NCBI GenBank assembly: GCA_900542505.1
Contig: UQNV01000012.1
Location: 1-53,708, forward strand
Length of the DNA: 53,708 bases
DNA from: an uncultured Alistipes sp.
GTDB taxonomy: Bacteria; Bacteroidota; Bacteroidia; Bacteroidales; Rikenellaceae
Direction: 5' to 3'
In this document: positions 1-9,465 of the stretch, in pieces
Numbering within the stretch: position 1 is the first letter of the stretch
Layout of the letters: each line of letters starts with the position of its first letter
Made by a program: the position numbers and the translations under genes
The notes under the pieces: model-generated
What the model was told of the DNA's origin: nothing
Database searches by the model: none
The model's input: only the letters and a program-made list of their open reading frames with translations

Positions 1-528
1 GGCGGGGTTGCCCACGGCTACCGAATCGTCGGGAATGTCGCGCGTGACCACGGCGCCTGCGCCGATGATGACCCGGTCGCCGATGCGGACGCCCGGACAG
101 ACAATCACCCCGCCGCCCAGCCAGCAGTCGTCGCCGATGGTAATCGGGCGTCCGGCTTCGAGTCCCGCCGCACGCTGTGCGACGTCGAAGGGGTGGTGGG
201 CCGTGAGCAGCTGTACGTTGGGACCGATGAGCGTGCGGCGTCCGATGCGGACCGGAGCCAGGTCGAGAATGACGCAGCCGAAGTTGAGGAACGACCCTTC
301 GCCCAGCGAGATGTTGTAGCCGTAGTCGCAGTGGAACGGGGCGCGGATGAAGCCCTCGGAGTCCGGCGCGAGCAGTTCGCGCAGCGTGGTGCGGTAGGCT
401 TCGTCGTCGGTCGTCAGCTCGACGTTGAGGCGGTGCAGCAGCCGTTCGGCGCGCCGGCGTTCGACGGTAAGCTCCTCGTCGGGCGACGAGAACCACTCGC
501 CGGCCAGCATCTTCTCCTTTTCGGTCAT
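1..528 (-). CDS. sugar O-acetyltransferase (Maa/LacA/NodL type), 3' end cut by window edge
   Basis: Probably transfers an acetyl group from acetyl-CoA to a hydroxyl of a small sugar in the cytoplasm. The 176 visible codons start MTEKEKMLAGEWFSS, the typical N-terminal Maa domain. A left-handed beta-helix of hexapeptide repeats follows (VRIGRRTLIGPNVQLLTA, then CWLGGGVIVCPGVRIGDR). The active-site histidine lies in the TAHHPFD segment near residue 112, and the acetyl-CoA-binding GAGAVVTRDIP stretch is present. Only the last residues, after VAVGNPA, are missing because the gene runs off base 1. It starts 22 bases after the ABC transporter gene ends, so the two are probably co-transcribed. The true sugar acceptor cannot be told from sequence. 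Confidence 0.9.
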   Translation of the reverse strand, partial: MTEKEKMLAGEWFSSPDEELTVERRRAERLLHRLNVELTTDDEAYRTTLRELLAPDSEGFIRAPFHCDYGYNISLGEGSFLNFGCVILDLAPVRIGRRTLIGPNVQLLTAHHPFDVAQRAAGLEAGRPITIGDDCWLGGGVIVCPGVRIGDRVIIGAGAVVTRDIPDDSVAVGNPA

Positions 529-550
529 GGCGTCGTGTGTTTTTGCGGGG

Positions 551-2386
551 TCAGTCGAACGACTGCATCTCGATGAGCTTCGCGTAGATGCCGTTGCGGG
601 CCATCAGCTCGGCATGGGTTCCCTGCTCGGCGATGCGGCCGTGCTCGACAACGATGATTTTGTCGGCGTTGTGGATGGTGCTCAGCCGGTGGGCGATGAC
701 TACCGACGTGCGGCCGACCAGCAGGTTGTTCAGAGCATCCTGCACCAGCTTTTCGCTCTCGGTGTCGAGCGCCGAGGTGGCCTCGTCGAGAATCAGGATT
801 TCGGGATTCTTCAGCACGGCGCGGGCAATCGAGAGGCGCTGGCGCTGGCCGCCCGAGAGTTTCGAGCCGCGGTCGCCGATGTTGGTGGCGTAGCCCTCGG
901 GGGCTTCGCGGATGAAGCTGTCGGCGTTGGCCACCTTCGCCGCCGCGACAATCTCCTCGTGCGTGGCGCCGGGACGGCCCATGGCGATGTTGTTCTCGAT
1001 GGTGTCGTTGAAGAGCACCGTATCCTGCGCCACGACGCTCATGTGGGCGCGGACGCTCTCCTGCCGATAGTCGCGCAGCGATATGCCGTCGATGAGTATT
1101 TCGCCCGCGGTGGGGTCGTAGAAGCGCGGGATGAGTTCGCTGAGCGTCGACTTGCCGCCGCCCGAGGGACCCACCAGCGCGACCGTCTCGCCGTGGCGGA
1201 TTTCGAACGATACGCCGTCGATGACCTCGCGGCTGCCGTCGTAGGAGAAGTGGACGTTGCGGAACTCGATTTTGTCGCGCAGCCCCTCCATCGGGATGGC
1301 GTCGGGCTTGTCCTCGACCTCGCTGCGGGCGTCGAGCAGCGTGAAGATGCGCTCACCGGCGGCGATGCCCTGGTTGATGGTGGCGAACTGGTCGATGAAG
1401 GTGCGGACCGGACGCGTAATCTGCGAGAACATGGCCAGGAAGGCGACGAATCCGCCGGCGTCGAGCGAGCCGCGCACGACGAGCATGCCGCCGAAGATGA
1501 GGATGACGCCGGCGGCCGAGATGCCGAGGAATTCACTCATGGGCGAAGCCAGCTGCTGGCGGCGCACCATCGAGAGCAGCAGACGCGTGAAGTCGGCGTT
1601 GATGGCGTGGAATTTGGACTTGATGTATTCGGTGGCGTTGTAGCTCTTGATGACCTTGATGCCCGAGAGCGACTCGTCGAGGGCGCTCACCATGTCGCCC
1701 ATACGCTTCTGGCTGGTCTTGGCCGGGTGGCGCAGCTTCTTGACGATGCGGCCGATGAGCAGAGCCACGATGGGCAGGAAGAGTATCGAGAAGAGGGCCA
1801 GCTCCCACGAAATGAGAATCATCGCCACCAGGTAGCCGATGATGAGCAGCGGTTCGCGGAAGGCCACCTGCAGCGTGTTGGTGATGCAGAACTGCACGAC
1901 CGAGACGTCGTTGGTGATTTTCGAGATGACGTCGCCCTTGCGCTGGTCGCTGAAGAAGCCCACGTGCATGTTCATCACGTTGTCGAAGACCTCGTTGCGG
2001 ATGCGCTGCAGCGTACGCGTGCGCATGTTCTCGATGGTCCACGAACTCAGGTAACGGAAGGCGTTGCTCAGCAGGCTGGTGGTCATCACCGTGAGGGCCA
2101 GCAGCACGAGGATGCGGAAGACGCTGAAGTCGGTGCCGAAGAGCTTCGTGTAGAGATATCCGATTAGCTGCGCGAAGGTCTCCTGGTCGATGCCCAGATT
2201 GTGGGGCAGTTCGTAGACGGGCCTGAATTCGTATTCGGGGTCGAACAGCGTCGTGAGAATCGGGATAATCAGGACGAAATTGATGGTATTGAACAGCGCG
2301 TAGAATGCGGCATAGAAGAAGTAGGGGATGGCGTATTTCTCGATGGGCTTGGCGAAGCCTAACAGCCGCAGGTAGGTTTTGAACAT
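551..2386 (-). CDS. ABC transporter, fused permease/ATPase (MsbA-like exporter half)
   Basis: A 611-residue half transporter that should work as a homodimer in the inner membrane. The first ~330 residues form a six-helix type I exporter membrane domain. The nucleotide-binding domain shows Walker A GPSGGGKST, the signature LSGGQRQRLSIARA, Walker B ILILDEATSALD and the H-loop VIAHRLST. This architecture fits lipid A flippase MsbA and also drug or peptide exporters. No dedicated substrate gene lies beside it, so MsbA is only the best guess. A -7-like TATATTTG lies 34 bases upstream on the minus strand (2427-2420). The downstream acetyltransferase gene is probably in the same transcript. Confidence 0.93.
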   Translation of the reverse strand: MFKTYLRLLGFAKPIEKYAIPYFFYAAFYALFNTINFVLIIPILTTLFDPEYEFRPVYELPHNLGIDQETFAQLIGYLYTKLFGTDFSVFRILVLLALTVMTTSLLSNAFRYLSSWTIENMRTRTLQRIRNEVFDNVMNMHVGFFSDQRKGDVISKITNDVSVVQFCITNTLQVAFREPLLIIGYLVAMILISWELALFSILFLPIVALLIGRIVKKLRHPAKTSQKRMGDMVSALDESLSGIKVIKSYNATEYIKSKFHAINADFTRLLLSMVRRQQLASPMSEFLGISAAGVILIFGGMLVVRGSLDAGGFVAFLAMFSQITRPVRTFIDQFATINQGIAAGERIFTLLDARSEVEDKPDAIPMEGLRDKIEFRNVHFSYDGSREVIDGVSFEIRHGETVALVGPSGGGKSTLSELIPRFYDPTAGEILIDGISLRDYRQESVRAHMSVVAQDTVLFNDTIENNIAMGRPGATHEEIVAAAKVANADSFIREAPEGYATNIGDRGSKLSGGQRQRLSIARAVLKNPEILILDEATSALDTESEKLVQDALNNLLVGRTSVVIAHRLSTIHNADKIIVVEHGRIAEQGTHAELMARNGIYAKLIEMQSFD

Positions 2387-2419
2387 CGGGTGATGGGGTT
2401 ATGTTACTCTATCAGCAGA

Positions 2420-2427
2420 CAAATATA
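2420..2427 (-). promoter_or_regulatory. -7 element upstream of the ABC transporter gene
   Basis: Read on the minus strand this is TATATTTG, an exact match to the Bacteroidota -7 consensus TAnnTTTG. It lies 33 bases before the ATG at 2386. I see no clear TTG about 20 bases further upstream, so only the -7 half is supported. Confidence 0.5.
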
Positions 2428-2479
2428 GTGAGAATAATGCGATTTTCGGAATTCAGACGCACGAATATGGATTTTATTC

Positions 2480-2487
2480 TACCTTTG
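2480..2487 (+). promoter_or_regulatory. -7 element of the flavin reductase-like gene
   Basis: TACCTTTG matches the Bacteroidota -7 consensus and ends 20 bases before the ATG at 2508. It supports that ATG over in-frame codons further upstream, which would overlap the promoter. A clear -33 TTG is not visible. Confidence 0.55.
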
Positions 2488-2507
2488 TGACAGTAAAAAC
2501 ATGCGTC

Positions 2508-3026
2508 ATGGAACATTTTATCGAAATTTCACCTCTGGAGATTACCGACAATTTCATCCGCTCCATCGGTCAGGAGTGGATGCTCATCACGGCGGGCGAT
2601 GCCGTGCAGTGCAATACGATGACCGCCAGCTGGGGGTTCGTCGGCCAGATGTGGGGCCGTCCGGCAGCGATGGTCGTCATCCGTCCGACGCGCCATACGC
2701 GCCGGTTCGTCGAGGAGAACGAGCGGCTGACGCTTTCGTTCTTCGAGGAGCGCTATCGCGATGCACTGCGCTACTGCGGCACCCATTCGGGGCGCGACGG
2801 CGACAAGTTCGCCGCCTCGGGGCTTACCGTCGTGCGGACCGATGCCGGTACGCCGGCCGTAGGCGAGGCGCGGCTGGTGCTCGAGTGCCGCAAGATGTAT
2901 GTCGGCGAATTGCGGGCCGACGGGTTCCTGCAGCCCGAACTGCTCGAACGCTGGTATCCCGACCGCGACCTGCACTACTGCTACATCGTCGAAATCGAAC
3001 GGGCCTTCGTGCGCCGGGCCGAGTAA
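2508..3026 (+). CDS. flavin reductase family protein (FMN-binding split barrel)
   Basis: A 172-residue protein starting MEHFIEISPLEITDNF. Its layout is that of the flavin reductase-like/FMN-binding split-barrel family: an N-terminal strand leading to MLITAGDAVQCNTMTASWGFVGQMWGRP, the flavin-contacting TASW region with the following loop, then a VVIRPTRHTRRF strand and a C-terminal barrel. Family members bind FMN and reduce flavins or act as small flavoproteins; the partner here is unknown. The ATG at 2508 was preferred to one 21 bases upstream because it follows the -7 box at a sensible distance. It is a single gene between a divergent ABC operon and a convergent rnhA. Confidence 0.85.
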   Translation: MEHFIEISPLEITDNFIRSIGQEWMLITAGDAVQCNTMTASWGFVGQMWGRPAAMVVIRPTRHTRRFVEENERLTLSFFEERYRDALRYCGTHSGRDGDKFAASGLTVVRTDAGTPAVGEARLVLECRKMYVGELRADGFLQPELLERWYPDRDLHYCYIVEIERAFVRRAE

Positions 3027-3056
3027 CCCGTGGGCCCCTGCGGGCTGCTGACAACG

Positions 3057-3097
3057 ACAACCCGGGAGGAAAGCCTCTGTGGCTCCTCCCGGGTTGT
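3057..3097. terminator. inverted repeat between convergent genes, likely terminator
   Basis: A perfect 14-bp stem (3057-3070 with 3084-3097, arm ACAACCCGGGAGGA) encloses a 13-base loop. It lies 30 bases after the flavin reductase gene, which converges on rnhA. There is no strong T run, so rho-independent activity is inferred mainly from the stem. Confidence 0.6.
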
Positions 3098-3192
3098 GCG
3101 TTGTTGTCCGGTCCGGTCGCTCCCTTCGGTCGGGGCTTTTCGCTGCCGCTCGGGCCTCTCTTCTCGACCGCTCCTCTCTGTGCGGCGTGGGC

Positions 3193-3216
3193 CTGCGGAG
3201 GCGGCTCTCTCCGCAG
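3193..3216. terminator. hairpin just downstream of rnhA
   Basis: An 8-bp perfect stem CTGCGGAG/CTCCGCAG with an 8-base loop, ten bases past the rnhA stop. It has no T tract, so termination is uncertain. Confidence 0.35.
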
Positions 3217-3225
3217 CGGCAGCCG

Positions 3226-3684
3226 TCAGGCTCCCGGCGTGTAGCCCGTGTCCTCGAGCAGATGCAGCCGGTCGTTGGCCGCCGCGACGGCCAGCTGGTC
3301 GCAGCGGTTGTTCTCGACCGTCTCGGCATGCCCCTTCACCCAGACGAAGCGGACATGGTGACGGCGGTAGATGCGCAGGAAACGCATCCAGAGGTCGGGG
3401 TTTTTCTTGCCGGCGAAGCCCTTGCGCTCCCAGCCGAAGACCCATCCCTTGGTCACGGCGTCGACCACGTATTTCGAGTCGGAGTAGAGCGTCACGTCGG
3501 AGCCCTCGAAGCGGAGCGTCTCGAGTGCCACGCAGACGGCCATGAGCTCCATGCGGTTGTTCGTCGTCAGACGGTAGCCCTGCGAGAGCTCCTTGCGGAA
3601 GCGGCCGGCGAGCATCACCACGCCGTAGCCTCCGGGCCCCGGGTTGCCCAGCGCCGAACCGTCGGTATAGATTGTGATTTCCAA
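3226..3684 (-). CDS. rnhA: ribonuclease HI
   Basis: This enzyme cuts the RNA strand of RNA-DNA hybrids such as lagging-strand primers and R-loops, using two metal ions. The 152-residue protein is the normal length for bacterial RNase HI. The catalytic carboxylates are all visible: Asp8 (IYTDGSALGNPG), Glu46 (TNNRMELMA), Asp69 (LYSDSKYV) and Asp129 (NNRCDQLA), plus the assisting His119 (VKGHAE). The basic protrusion typical of the E. coli-type enzyme (WVFGWERKGF) is present. It stands alone, downstream of valS on the same strand and convergent with the flavin reductase gene. Confidence 0.97.
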   Translation of the reverse strand: MEITIYTDGSALGNPGPGGYGVVMLAGRFRKELSQGYRLTTNNRMELMAVCVALETLRFEGSDVTLYSDSKYVVDAVTKGWVFGWERKGFAGKKNPDLWMRFLRIYRRHHVRFVWVKGHAETVENNRCDQLAVAAANDRLHLLEDTGYTPGA

Positions 3685-3771
3685 AGTCGTGCGTTTGTGT
3701 TTTTTCGGGCTTCTCTCCCCGTTCCGCCCGATGTCGGGGGGGCGAGTTGCCTGTTTCGGATTCCCAAATAG

Positions 3772-3803
3772 ATGCTCCCCGTCCCCGAGGGGGCGAGGAG
3801 CAT
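3772..3803 (-). terminator. imperfect hairpin downstream of valS
   Basis: ATGCTCC pairs with GGAGCAT at the base of a C-rich/G-rich stem interrupted by mismatches. It lies 52 bases past the valS stop. Only a short T-rich stretch follows on the minus strand, so this is a modest call. Confidence 0.45.
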
Positions 3804-3855
3804 CCGATTGTGTAGGCCCGCAGGCGGCATCGGCGTGTCGCCCGTTGCGGAGACC

Positions 3856-6489
3856 CTATTTCTTCAGTGCGGCGAGCTGTTCGCGCAGCGCGGCGATTTT
3901 CGCCTCGGCGTCGGCCTGCTTGGCCCGCTCGTTGGCTACCACCTTCTCGGGTGCCGACTGCACGAAGCGCTCGTTCGAAAGCTTCTTCATCACCGTTGCG
4001 AGGAAGCCCTCGTAGTATTCGAGGTCATGCTGCAGCTTCTTGAGCTCGGCCTCCACGTCGATGCGGCCCTCCATCGGGACGAAGTAGCGCGTCGTCTTGA
4101 CGAGGAACGCAGCGGCCGTGTCGTCCTTCTCGGAGACGCTCTTCACCTCGCTCAGGTTGAGCATCTTGACCAGCACGGGCGCATATTCGGCAGGGTAGTT
4201 CTCGTCGGCCATCACCTCGAGCCGCAGCGTCTCCTTCTGCGGGATGTTCCGCTGCTTGCGGATGTTGCGGACGGCCGTGATGACCTCCTGCACCAGCTCG
4301 AAGCGGGCCAGCAGCTTCTCGTCCGCCGCCTCGCCGGCTGCGGGCTGCTGTGCCAGCATGATGGTCTCCTTCTCGCCGCGCGGTGCGAGGTGCTGCCAGA
4401 GCTCCTCGGTAATGAAGGGCATGAAGGGGTGGAGCAGGCGGAGCAGCTCGTCGAAGAACTCCTTCGTGCGGGCAAGCGTTTCGGCGTCGATGGGGCACTG
4501 GTAGGCGGGCTTCACCAGCTCGAGGTACCAGCCGCTGAAGTCATCCCAGAAGAGCTTGTAGAGCCGCTTGAAGGCCTCCGAGATGCGGTAGCTGCGGAAG
4601 TCTGCCTCCAGCTCGGCGATGTTGCGGCGCATGATGTTGCGGAACCACTCGACGGCGGCGGCGTTCACCTCGCTCTGCGCGAGCGTTGCGTCGACCTCCC
4701 AGCCGTTGACCAGACGGTAGGCGTTCCAGATTTTGTTGCCGAAGTTGCGGCCCTGCTCGCAGAGCGCCTCGTCGAACATCACGTCGTTGCCGGCCGACGA
4801 CGAGAGCAGCATCGCCACACGCATGCCGTCGGCGCCGTACTGCGCGATGAGGTCCAGCGGGTCAGGCGAGTTGCCCAGCTGCTTGGACATCTTGCGGCCG
4901 ATTTTGTCGCGCACGATGCCCGTGAAGTAGACGTTGCCAAAGGGCTTCTCGTTGCGGTATTCGTATCCCGCCATAATCATGCGGGCCACCCAGAAGAAGA
5001 TGATGTCGGGGCCCGTCACCAGGTCGTTGGTGGGGTAGTAGTATTCGATTTCGGGGTTATGCGGGTTGCGGATGCCGTCGAACACCGAGATGGGCCAGAG
5101 CCACGACGAGAACCACGTGTCGAGCACGTCGTCGTCCTGGCGCAGGTCCTCGGCCCGCAGCGAGGCGTCGCCCGTCTTGGCGCGGGCCTTCTCGAGCGCC
5201 TTTTCGAGCGTCTCGGCCACCACGTAGCCGCCCTTGGGGAGGTAGTAGGCCGGGATGCGCTGGCCCCACCACAGCTGGCGCGAGATACACCAGTCCTTGA
5301 TGTTCTCCATCCAGTGGCGGTAGGTGTTCTTGTACTTCTCGGGGACGAAGCGGATGACATCCTCCATGACGGTCTTCGTAGCCGGCTCGGCCAGCTCCTG
5401 CATCGAGAGGAACCACTGCATCGAGAGCTTGGGCTCGATGGCCACGCCCGTGCGCTCCGAATAGCCGACGTTGTTCGTATACTCCTCGGTCTTTTCGAGC
5501 AGGCCGGCCGCATCGAGGTCCTTCTCAATCTGGCGGCGTACGTCGAAGCGGTCCTGTCCCACGTACATGCCCACCTTGTCGTTCACCGTGCCGTCGTCGT
5601 TGAAGATATCGATGACCTCGAGGTTGTACTTCTCGCCCAGCATGTAGTCGTTTACGTCATGGGCCGGGGTGACCTTCAGCGCGCCGGTTCCGAACTCGAT
5701 GTCGACATATTCGTCGCGGATGACCGGAATCGAGCGGCCGACCAGCGGCACGATGACGCGGGCGTCGGCCGGCAGCGAGGCGTAGCGCGGGTCATTGGGG
5801 TTGACGCAGAGCGCCGTATCGCCCAGAATGGTCTCGGGACGCGTCGTGGCCACGATGATGTACTGCTCCGAACCTTCGATTTTGTAGCGCAGGTAGTAGA
5901 GCTTGCCGTGCGACTCCTTGAAGACCACCTCCTCGTCCGAGAGAGCCGTTTTTGCGGCGGGGTCCCAGTTGACCATCCGCACGCCGCGGTAGATTTTCCC
6001 CTTCTCGTAGAGGTCGCAGAAGACGCGGATGACGCTTTCGGTGCGGGGCTCGTCCATCGTGAAGCAGGTGCGCTCCCAGTCGCACGAGGCGCCCAGCTTG
6101 CGCAGCTGGCGCAGAATCATGCCGCCGTACTTCTCCTTCCACTCCCAGGCGTAGCGGAGGAACTCCTCGCGGGTGAGCTGCGATTTTTCGATGCCCTTTT
6201 CGTGGAGCATCGCCACCACCTTCGCCTCGGTGGCAATCGAGGCGTGGTCCATGCCCGGCACCCAGCAGGCGTTGCGGCCCGTCATGCGGGCGCGGCGCAC
6301 CAGCACGTCCTGCAGCGTGTTGTTGAGCATGTGGCCCATGTGGAGCATACCCGTAACGTTGGGGGGCGGGATGACGATGGTATAGGGTTGACGTGCGTCG
6401 GGCTCCGAGTGGAAGAACCGATGCTGAATCCAGAAGTCGTACCATTTGGCCTCGATTTCCTGAGGCGCGTATTTGTCTGCGAGCTGCAT
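3856..6489 (-). CDS. valS: valine--tRNA ligase
   Basis: A class I aminoacyl-tRNA synthetase that charges tRNA-Val in the cytoplasm. The 877-residue protein starts [20 protein letters not shown]. It shows the HIGH-type motif in [13 protein letters not shown] (about residues 39-51), an inserted CP1 editing domain ([12 protein letters not shown], used to clear mischarged threonine), and the KMSKS-type motif as [15 protein letters not shown]. The tail (from about residue 810) is a charged coiled coil, as usual for ValS. It diverges from lon; the shared region holds -7-like boxes for both strands. Confidence 0.98.
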   Translation of the reverse strand: MQLADKYAPQEIEAKWYDFWIQHRFFHSEPDARQPYTIVIPPPNVTGMLHMGHMLNNTLQDVLVRRARMTGRNACWVPGMDHASIATEAKVVAMLHEKGIEKSQLTREEFLRYAWEWKEKYGGMILRQLRKLGASCDWERTCFTMDEPRTESVIRVFCDLYEKGKIYRGVRMVNWDPAAKTALSDEEVVFKESHGKLYYLRYKIEGSEQYIIVATTRPETILGDTALCVNPNDPRYASLPADARVIVPLVGRSIPVIRDEYVDIEFGTGALKVTPAHDVNDYMLGEKYNLEVIDIFNDDGTVNDKVGMYVGQDRFDVRRQIEKDLDAAGLLEKTEEYTNNVGYSERTGVAIEPKLSMQWFLSMQELAEPATKTVMEDVIRFVPEKYKNTYRHWMENIKDWCISRQLWWGQRIPAYYLPKGGYVVAETLEKALEKARAKTGDASLRAEDLRQDDDVLDTWFSSWLWPISVFDGIRNPHNPEIEYYYPTNDLVTGPDIIFFWVARMIMAGYEYRNEKPFGNVYFTGIVRDKIGRKMSKQLGNSPDPLDLIAQYGADGMRVAMLLSSSAGNDVMFDEALCEQGRNFGNKIWNAYRLVNGWEVDATLAQSEVNAAAVEWFRNIMRRNIAELEADFRSYRISEAFKRLYKLFWDDFSGWYLELVKPAYQCPIDAETLARTKEFFDELLRLLHPFMPFITEELWQHLAPRGEKETIMLAQQPAAGEAADEKLLARFELVQEVITAVRNIRKQRNIPQKETLRLEVMADENYPAEYAPVLVKMLNLSEVKSVSEKDDTAAAFLVKTTRYFVPMEGRIDVEAELKKLQHDLEYYEGFLATVMKKLSNERFVQSAPEKVVANERAKQADAEAKIAALREQLAALKK

Positions 6490-6517
6490 GATTCGAGTTT
6501 TTACAGGGTTTGGCGTG

Positions 6518-6545
6518 CAAAGTTATTAACAATCTGTCAAAGATA
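6518..6545 (-). promoter_or_regulatory. candidate valS -7 elements
   Basis: Two minus-strand matches to TAnnTTTG occur: TAACTTTG (6525-6518) and TATCTTTG (6545-6538). They lie 28 and 48 bases before the valS ATG. Neither has an obvious -33 TTG at the usual spacing, so I cannot choose between them. Confidence 0.45.
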
Positions 6546-6569
6546 AAATAAAATTTCTTGAAAAATCGT

Positions 6570-6577
6570 TACCTTTG
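6570..6577 (+). promoter_or_regulatory. -7 element of lon
   Basis: TACCTTTG matches the Bacteroidota -7 consensus, 27 bases before the lon ATG at 6605. It fixes that ATG as the start, since an in-frame start at 6575 would lie inside the box. Confidence 0.6.
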
Positions 6578-6604
6578 CGACCATATATATTTTGTGCAGG
6601 AACC

Positions 6605-9061
6605 ATGAACGAAAAAGATAAGAAGATTGAAGCCGTCGAAATCGACGACGTGAACGTTTTGCCCGAGGTGCTCGACGGCAAGCATCGTGTCATTCCCATC
6701 GTGACCGGCGGGGACGAGCCGATGGAGGAGACCGAAATCCCCGATGTGATTCCCATCCTCACGCTCCGCTCGTCGGTGCTCTTCCCGGGTGCCATCACCC
6801 CCATTACGGTGGGGCGCGACAAGAGCATCTCGCTGGTGCGTGCGGTCAATGCCGAAAACGGCATCCTGGGCGCCGTGCTTCAGCGCGAGAGCGAGGTCGA
6901 AGACCCGTCGCCCGACGACATGTACAAGGTGGGAACCGCCGCCCGAATCATCAAGATACTGGAGATGCCCAACGGCAACCTGACGGTGATTCTCAATGGA
7001 TTGGAAAAGATTGAAATCGCCGAATACGTTGCCACGGAACCCTATTTCAAGGCGCGTGTCACGGCTTTGCGCGATACGTCGCCCGACGTGCGGAGCATCG
7101 AGTTCGAGGCGCTGGTGGATTCCATCCGCGACGTGGCGCTGGGCATCATCAACGTTTCGCCCAACATGCCCAAGGAGGCCGCCTTCGCCATCAAGAACAT
7201 CGACTCGAAGCGGGGCATCATCAACTTCATCTGCACCAACCTCGAGCTCTCGGACGAGGACCGTCAGTCGCTGCTCGAGGCTCCGGGGCTGCTGGCGCGT
7301 GCCCGCAAGCTGCTCGAAATCCTGATTCGCGAGCAGCAGCTGGCCGAACTCAAGAACGAAATCCAGGAGCGCGTCAAGCAGGAAATCGACAAGCAGCAGC
7401 GCGACTACTACCTCCAGCAGCAGATGCGCACCATCCAGGAGGAGCTGGGCGACGGTGCCGATGCCGACATCGAGCGCCTGCGCGAGGAGGCCAAGAAGAA
7501 GAACTGGCCCAAGGAGGTGGGCGAAACCTTCGAGAAGGAGTTGCAGAAGGTCGAGCGGCTGAATCCCGCCGTGGCGGAGTATTCGGTCCAGATGACCTAC
7601 CTCCAGCTGCTTCTGGAGCTGCCGTGGAACGACGTGACGAAGGACAACCTCGACCTGGCGTGCGCCCGCGGACAGCTGGACCACGACCACTTCGGACTCG
7701 AAGAGGTCAAGGAGCGTATCCTCGAACATCTGGCCGTCATCAAGCTCAAGGGCGACCTCAAGTCGCCGATTCTCTGCCTCTACGGCCCTCCGGGCGTGGG
7801 CAAGACCTCGCTGGGCAAGTCGGTGGCGGCGGCGCTGGGACGCAAGTTCGGTCGCATCTCGCTGGGCGGCCTGCACGACGAGTCGGAGATTCGCGGACAC
7901 CGCCGCACCTACATCGGCGCCATGCCGGGCCGCATCATCCAGACCATCAAGCGGTGCGGCTCGTCGAATCCGGTCATTATCCTCGACGAGGTCGACAAGG
8001 TGACGGTCTCGAACCACGGCGACCCCTCGAGCGCCCTTCTGGAGGTGCTCGACCCCGAGCAGAACACCACTTTCCACGACAACTACCTCGACATGGAGTA
8101 CGACCTGTCGAAGGTGCTCTTCATCGCCACGGCCAACAACGTGGGCAACATCGCCCCGGCGCTGCGCGACCGCATGGAGATGATTAACATCCCGGGCTAC
8201 CTGCTCGAGGAGAAGGTCCGCATCGCCCTGGACCACCTGCTGCCCAAGCAGCGCGAGGCGCACGGCATTGCCGAAGGTCAGCTGACGCTGACGCCCGAAG
8301 TGGTCGAGCAGCTCATCTCGGGCTATACGCGCGAGGCGGGCGTCCGTTCGCTCGACAAGCATCTGGCCAAACTGGCCCGTGCCCGCGCCAAGCAGATAGC
8401 CTTCGAGGAGCCTTACGAGCCGGAGATGTCGGCCGCCGAGGTCGAGAAGATACTCGGCATGCCCAAGTTCCTCAGGGAGGAGTACGAAGTGGGCGGCATG
8501 ACGGGCGTCGTGACGGGCCTTGCCTGGACCGAGGTGGGCGGCGACATCCTCTACATCGAGTCGTGCCTGACGCCCGGCAAGGGCAAGGTGAGCCTGACGG
8601 GCAATCTGGGCGACGTGATGAAGGAGTCGGCGACCATCGCCCACGAGTGGGTGATGGCCCACCATGCCGAGCTGGGCATCGACCCCAAGCTCTTCGAGAC
8701 GAACGACATCAATATCCACGTGCCCGAGGGTGCCATCCCCAAGGATGGACCTTCGGCCGGCATTACGATGGTCACCTCGATTGTCTCGACCTATACGGGC
8801 CGCAAGGTGAAGGAGCGCATCGCCATGACGGGCGAGACGACCCTGCGCGGCCGCGTGATGCCCGTGGGCGGCGTCAAGGAGAAGATTCTGGCCGCCAAGC
8901 GTGCCGGCATCACCGAGCTGATTCTCTCGGAGGACAACCGCAAGGACATCGCCGAAATCAAGCCCGAGTACATCGCCGGGCTGACGTTCCACTACGTGCG
9001 GACGAACGACGACGTGCTGCGGCTGGCGCTCGAGCCGGCGGCTGCGTCCGAAGGCAGATAG
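6605..9061 (+). CDS. lon: ATP-dependent protease La (Lon)
   Basis: A cytoplasmic AAA+ serine protease that unfolds and degrades misfolded and regulatory proteins as a homohexamer. The 818-residue protein has the LonA layout: an N-terminal substrate-binding LAN domain (from IPDVIPILTLRSSVLFPGA), a coiled-coil region, the AAA+ module with Walker A GPPGVGKTS (~residue 394) and Walker B VIILDEVDK, and the C-terminal protease. The Ser-Lys dyad is Ser717 in PKDGPSAGIT and the Lys in GGVKEKILAAKRAG. The short YjbR gene begins 14 bases downstream. Confidence 0.98.
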   Translation: MNEKDKKIEAVEIDDVNVLPEVLDGKHRVIPIVTGGDEPMEETEIPDVIPILTLRSSVLFPGAITPITVGRDKSISLVRAVNAENGILGAVLQRESEVEDPSPDDMYKVGTAARIIKILEMPNGNLTVILNGLEKIEIAEYVATEPYFKARVTALRDTSPDVRSIEFEALVDSIRDVALGIINVSPNMPKEAAFAIKNIDSKRGIINFICTNLELSDEDRQSLLEAPGLLARARKLLEILIREQQLAELKNEIQERVKQEIDKQQRDYYLQQQMRTIQEELGDGADADIERLREEAKKKNWPKEVGETFEKELQKVERLNPAVAEYSVQMTYLQLLLELPWNDVTKDNLDLACARGQLDHDHFGLEEVKERILEHLAVIKLKGDLKSPILCLYGPPGVGKTSLGKSVAAALGRKFGRISLGGLHDESEIRGHRRTYIGAMPGRIIQTIKRCGSSNPVIILDEVDKVTVSNHGDPSSALLEVLDPEQNTTFHDNYLDMEYDLSKVLFIATANNVGNIAPALRDRMEMINIPGYLLEEKVRIALDHLLPKQREAHGIAEGQLTLTPEVVEQLISGYTREAGVRSLDKHLAKLARARAKQIAFEEPYEPEMSAAEVEKILGMPKFLREEYEVGGMTGVVTGLAWTEVGGDILYIESCLTPGKGKVSLTGNLGDVMKESATIAHEWVMAHHAELGIDPKLFETNDINIHVPEGAIPKDGPSAGITMVTSIVSTYTGRKVKERIAMTGETTLRGRVMPVGGVKEKILAAKRAGITELILSEDNRKDIAEIKPEYIAGLTFHYVRTNDDVLRLALEPAAASEGR

Positions 9062-9075
9062 ACCATCGCAGTGAA

Positions 9076-9453
9076 ATGAATATCGAGGAGTTCCGGGCTT
9101 TCTGCCTCTCGCTTCCGGGCGTGCACGACGACTTCCCGTTCCGTAAGGCTACGTCGGAGTATGACCGCAATCTGCTGGTTTCCTATGTCGGGGACAAATG
9201 GTTTTGCTTCGTTAATGCCGTGGCGTTCGACTTCTGTACGCTGCGGTGTGACGAAGAGGAGATTCCCCGGCTGAGGACCCTTTACGAGGGTGCCTTCCCG
9301 GGATGGCACATGAACAAGAAGCATTGGATAAGCCTGCGCTTCGAGAGTGATATCCCGGGACGGGTGTTGCTCGAACTGGTGCGAAAATCGTACGAACTGG
9401 CCCTGGCGAAGCTGCCGCAGCGGCAGCGGATGCTTCTGGAGCCGGAACGCTAA
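9076..9453 (+). CDS. MmcQ/YjbR family protein
   Basis: A 125-residue protein starting MNIEEFRAFCLSLPGVHDDFPF. It has the family pattern: an N-terminal helix with the LPGV..DFPF element, a central sheet carrying NRxLLVSYVGDKWFCFVN, and a HMNKKHWISLRF segment near the C-terminus. The fold (CyaY-like) is described for this family, sometimes as DNA-binding, but the biochemical role is not settled. It sits 14 bases after lon and 12 before kdsB, so it is probably carried in their transcript. Confidence 0.88.
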   Translation: MNIEEFRAFCLSLPGVHDDFPFRKATSEYDRNLLVSYVGDKWFCFVNAVAFDFCTLRCDEEEIPRLRTLYEGAFPGWHMNKKHWISLRFESDIPGRVLLELVRKSYELALAKLPQRQRMLLEPER

Positions 9454-9465
9454 CCTGATAATGTG

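Noticed and set aside
425..2167. 580-codon open frame on the plus strand
   Set aside because: It is antisense to the ABC transporter gene, which has every family motif. GC-rich codon use leaves few stops in the opposite frame. The product has no motif.
3772..6546. 924-codon open frame opposite valS
   Set aside because: Antisense shadow of valS, rich in Val/Leu/His/Arg with no domain. ValS is unambiguous.
6569..8992. 807-codon open frame opposite lon
   Set aside because: Antisense shadow of lon; low-complexity His/Leu/Arg/Val composition and no motif.
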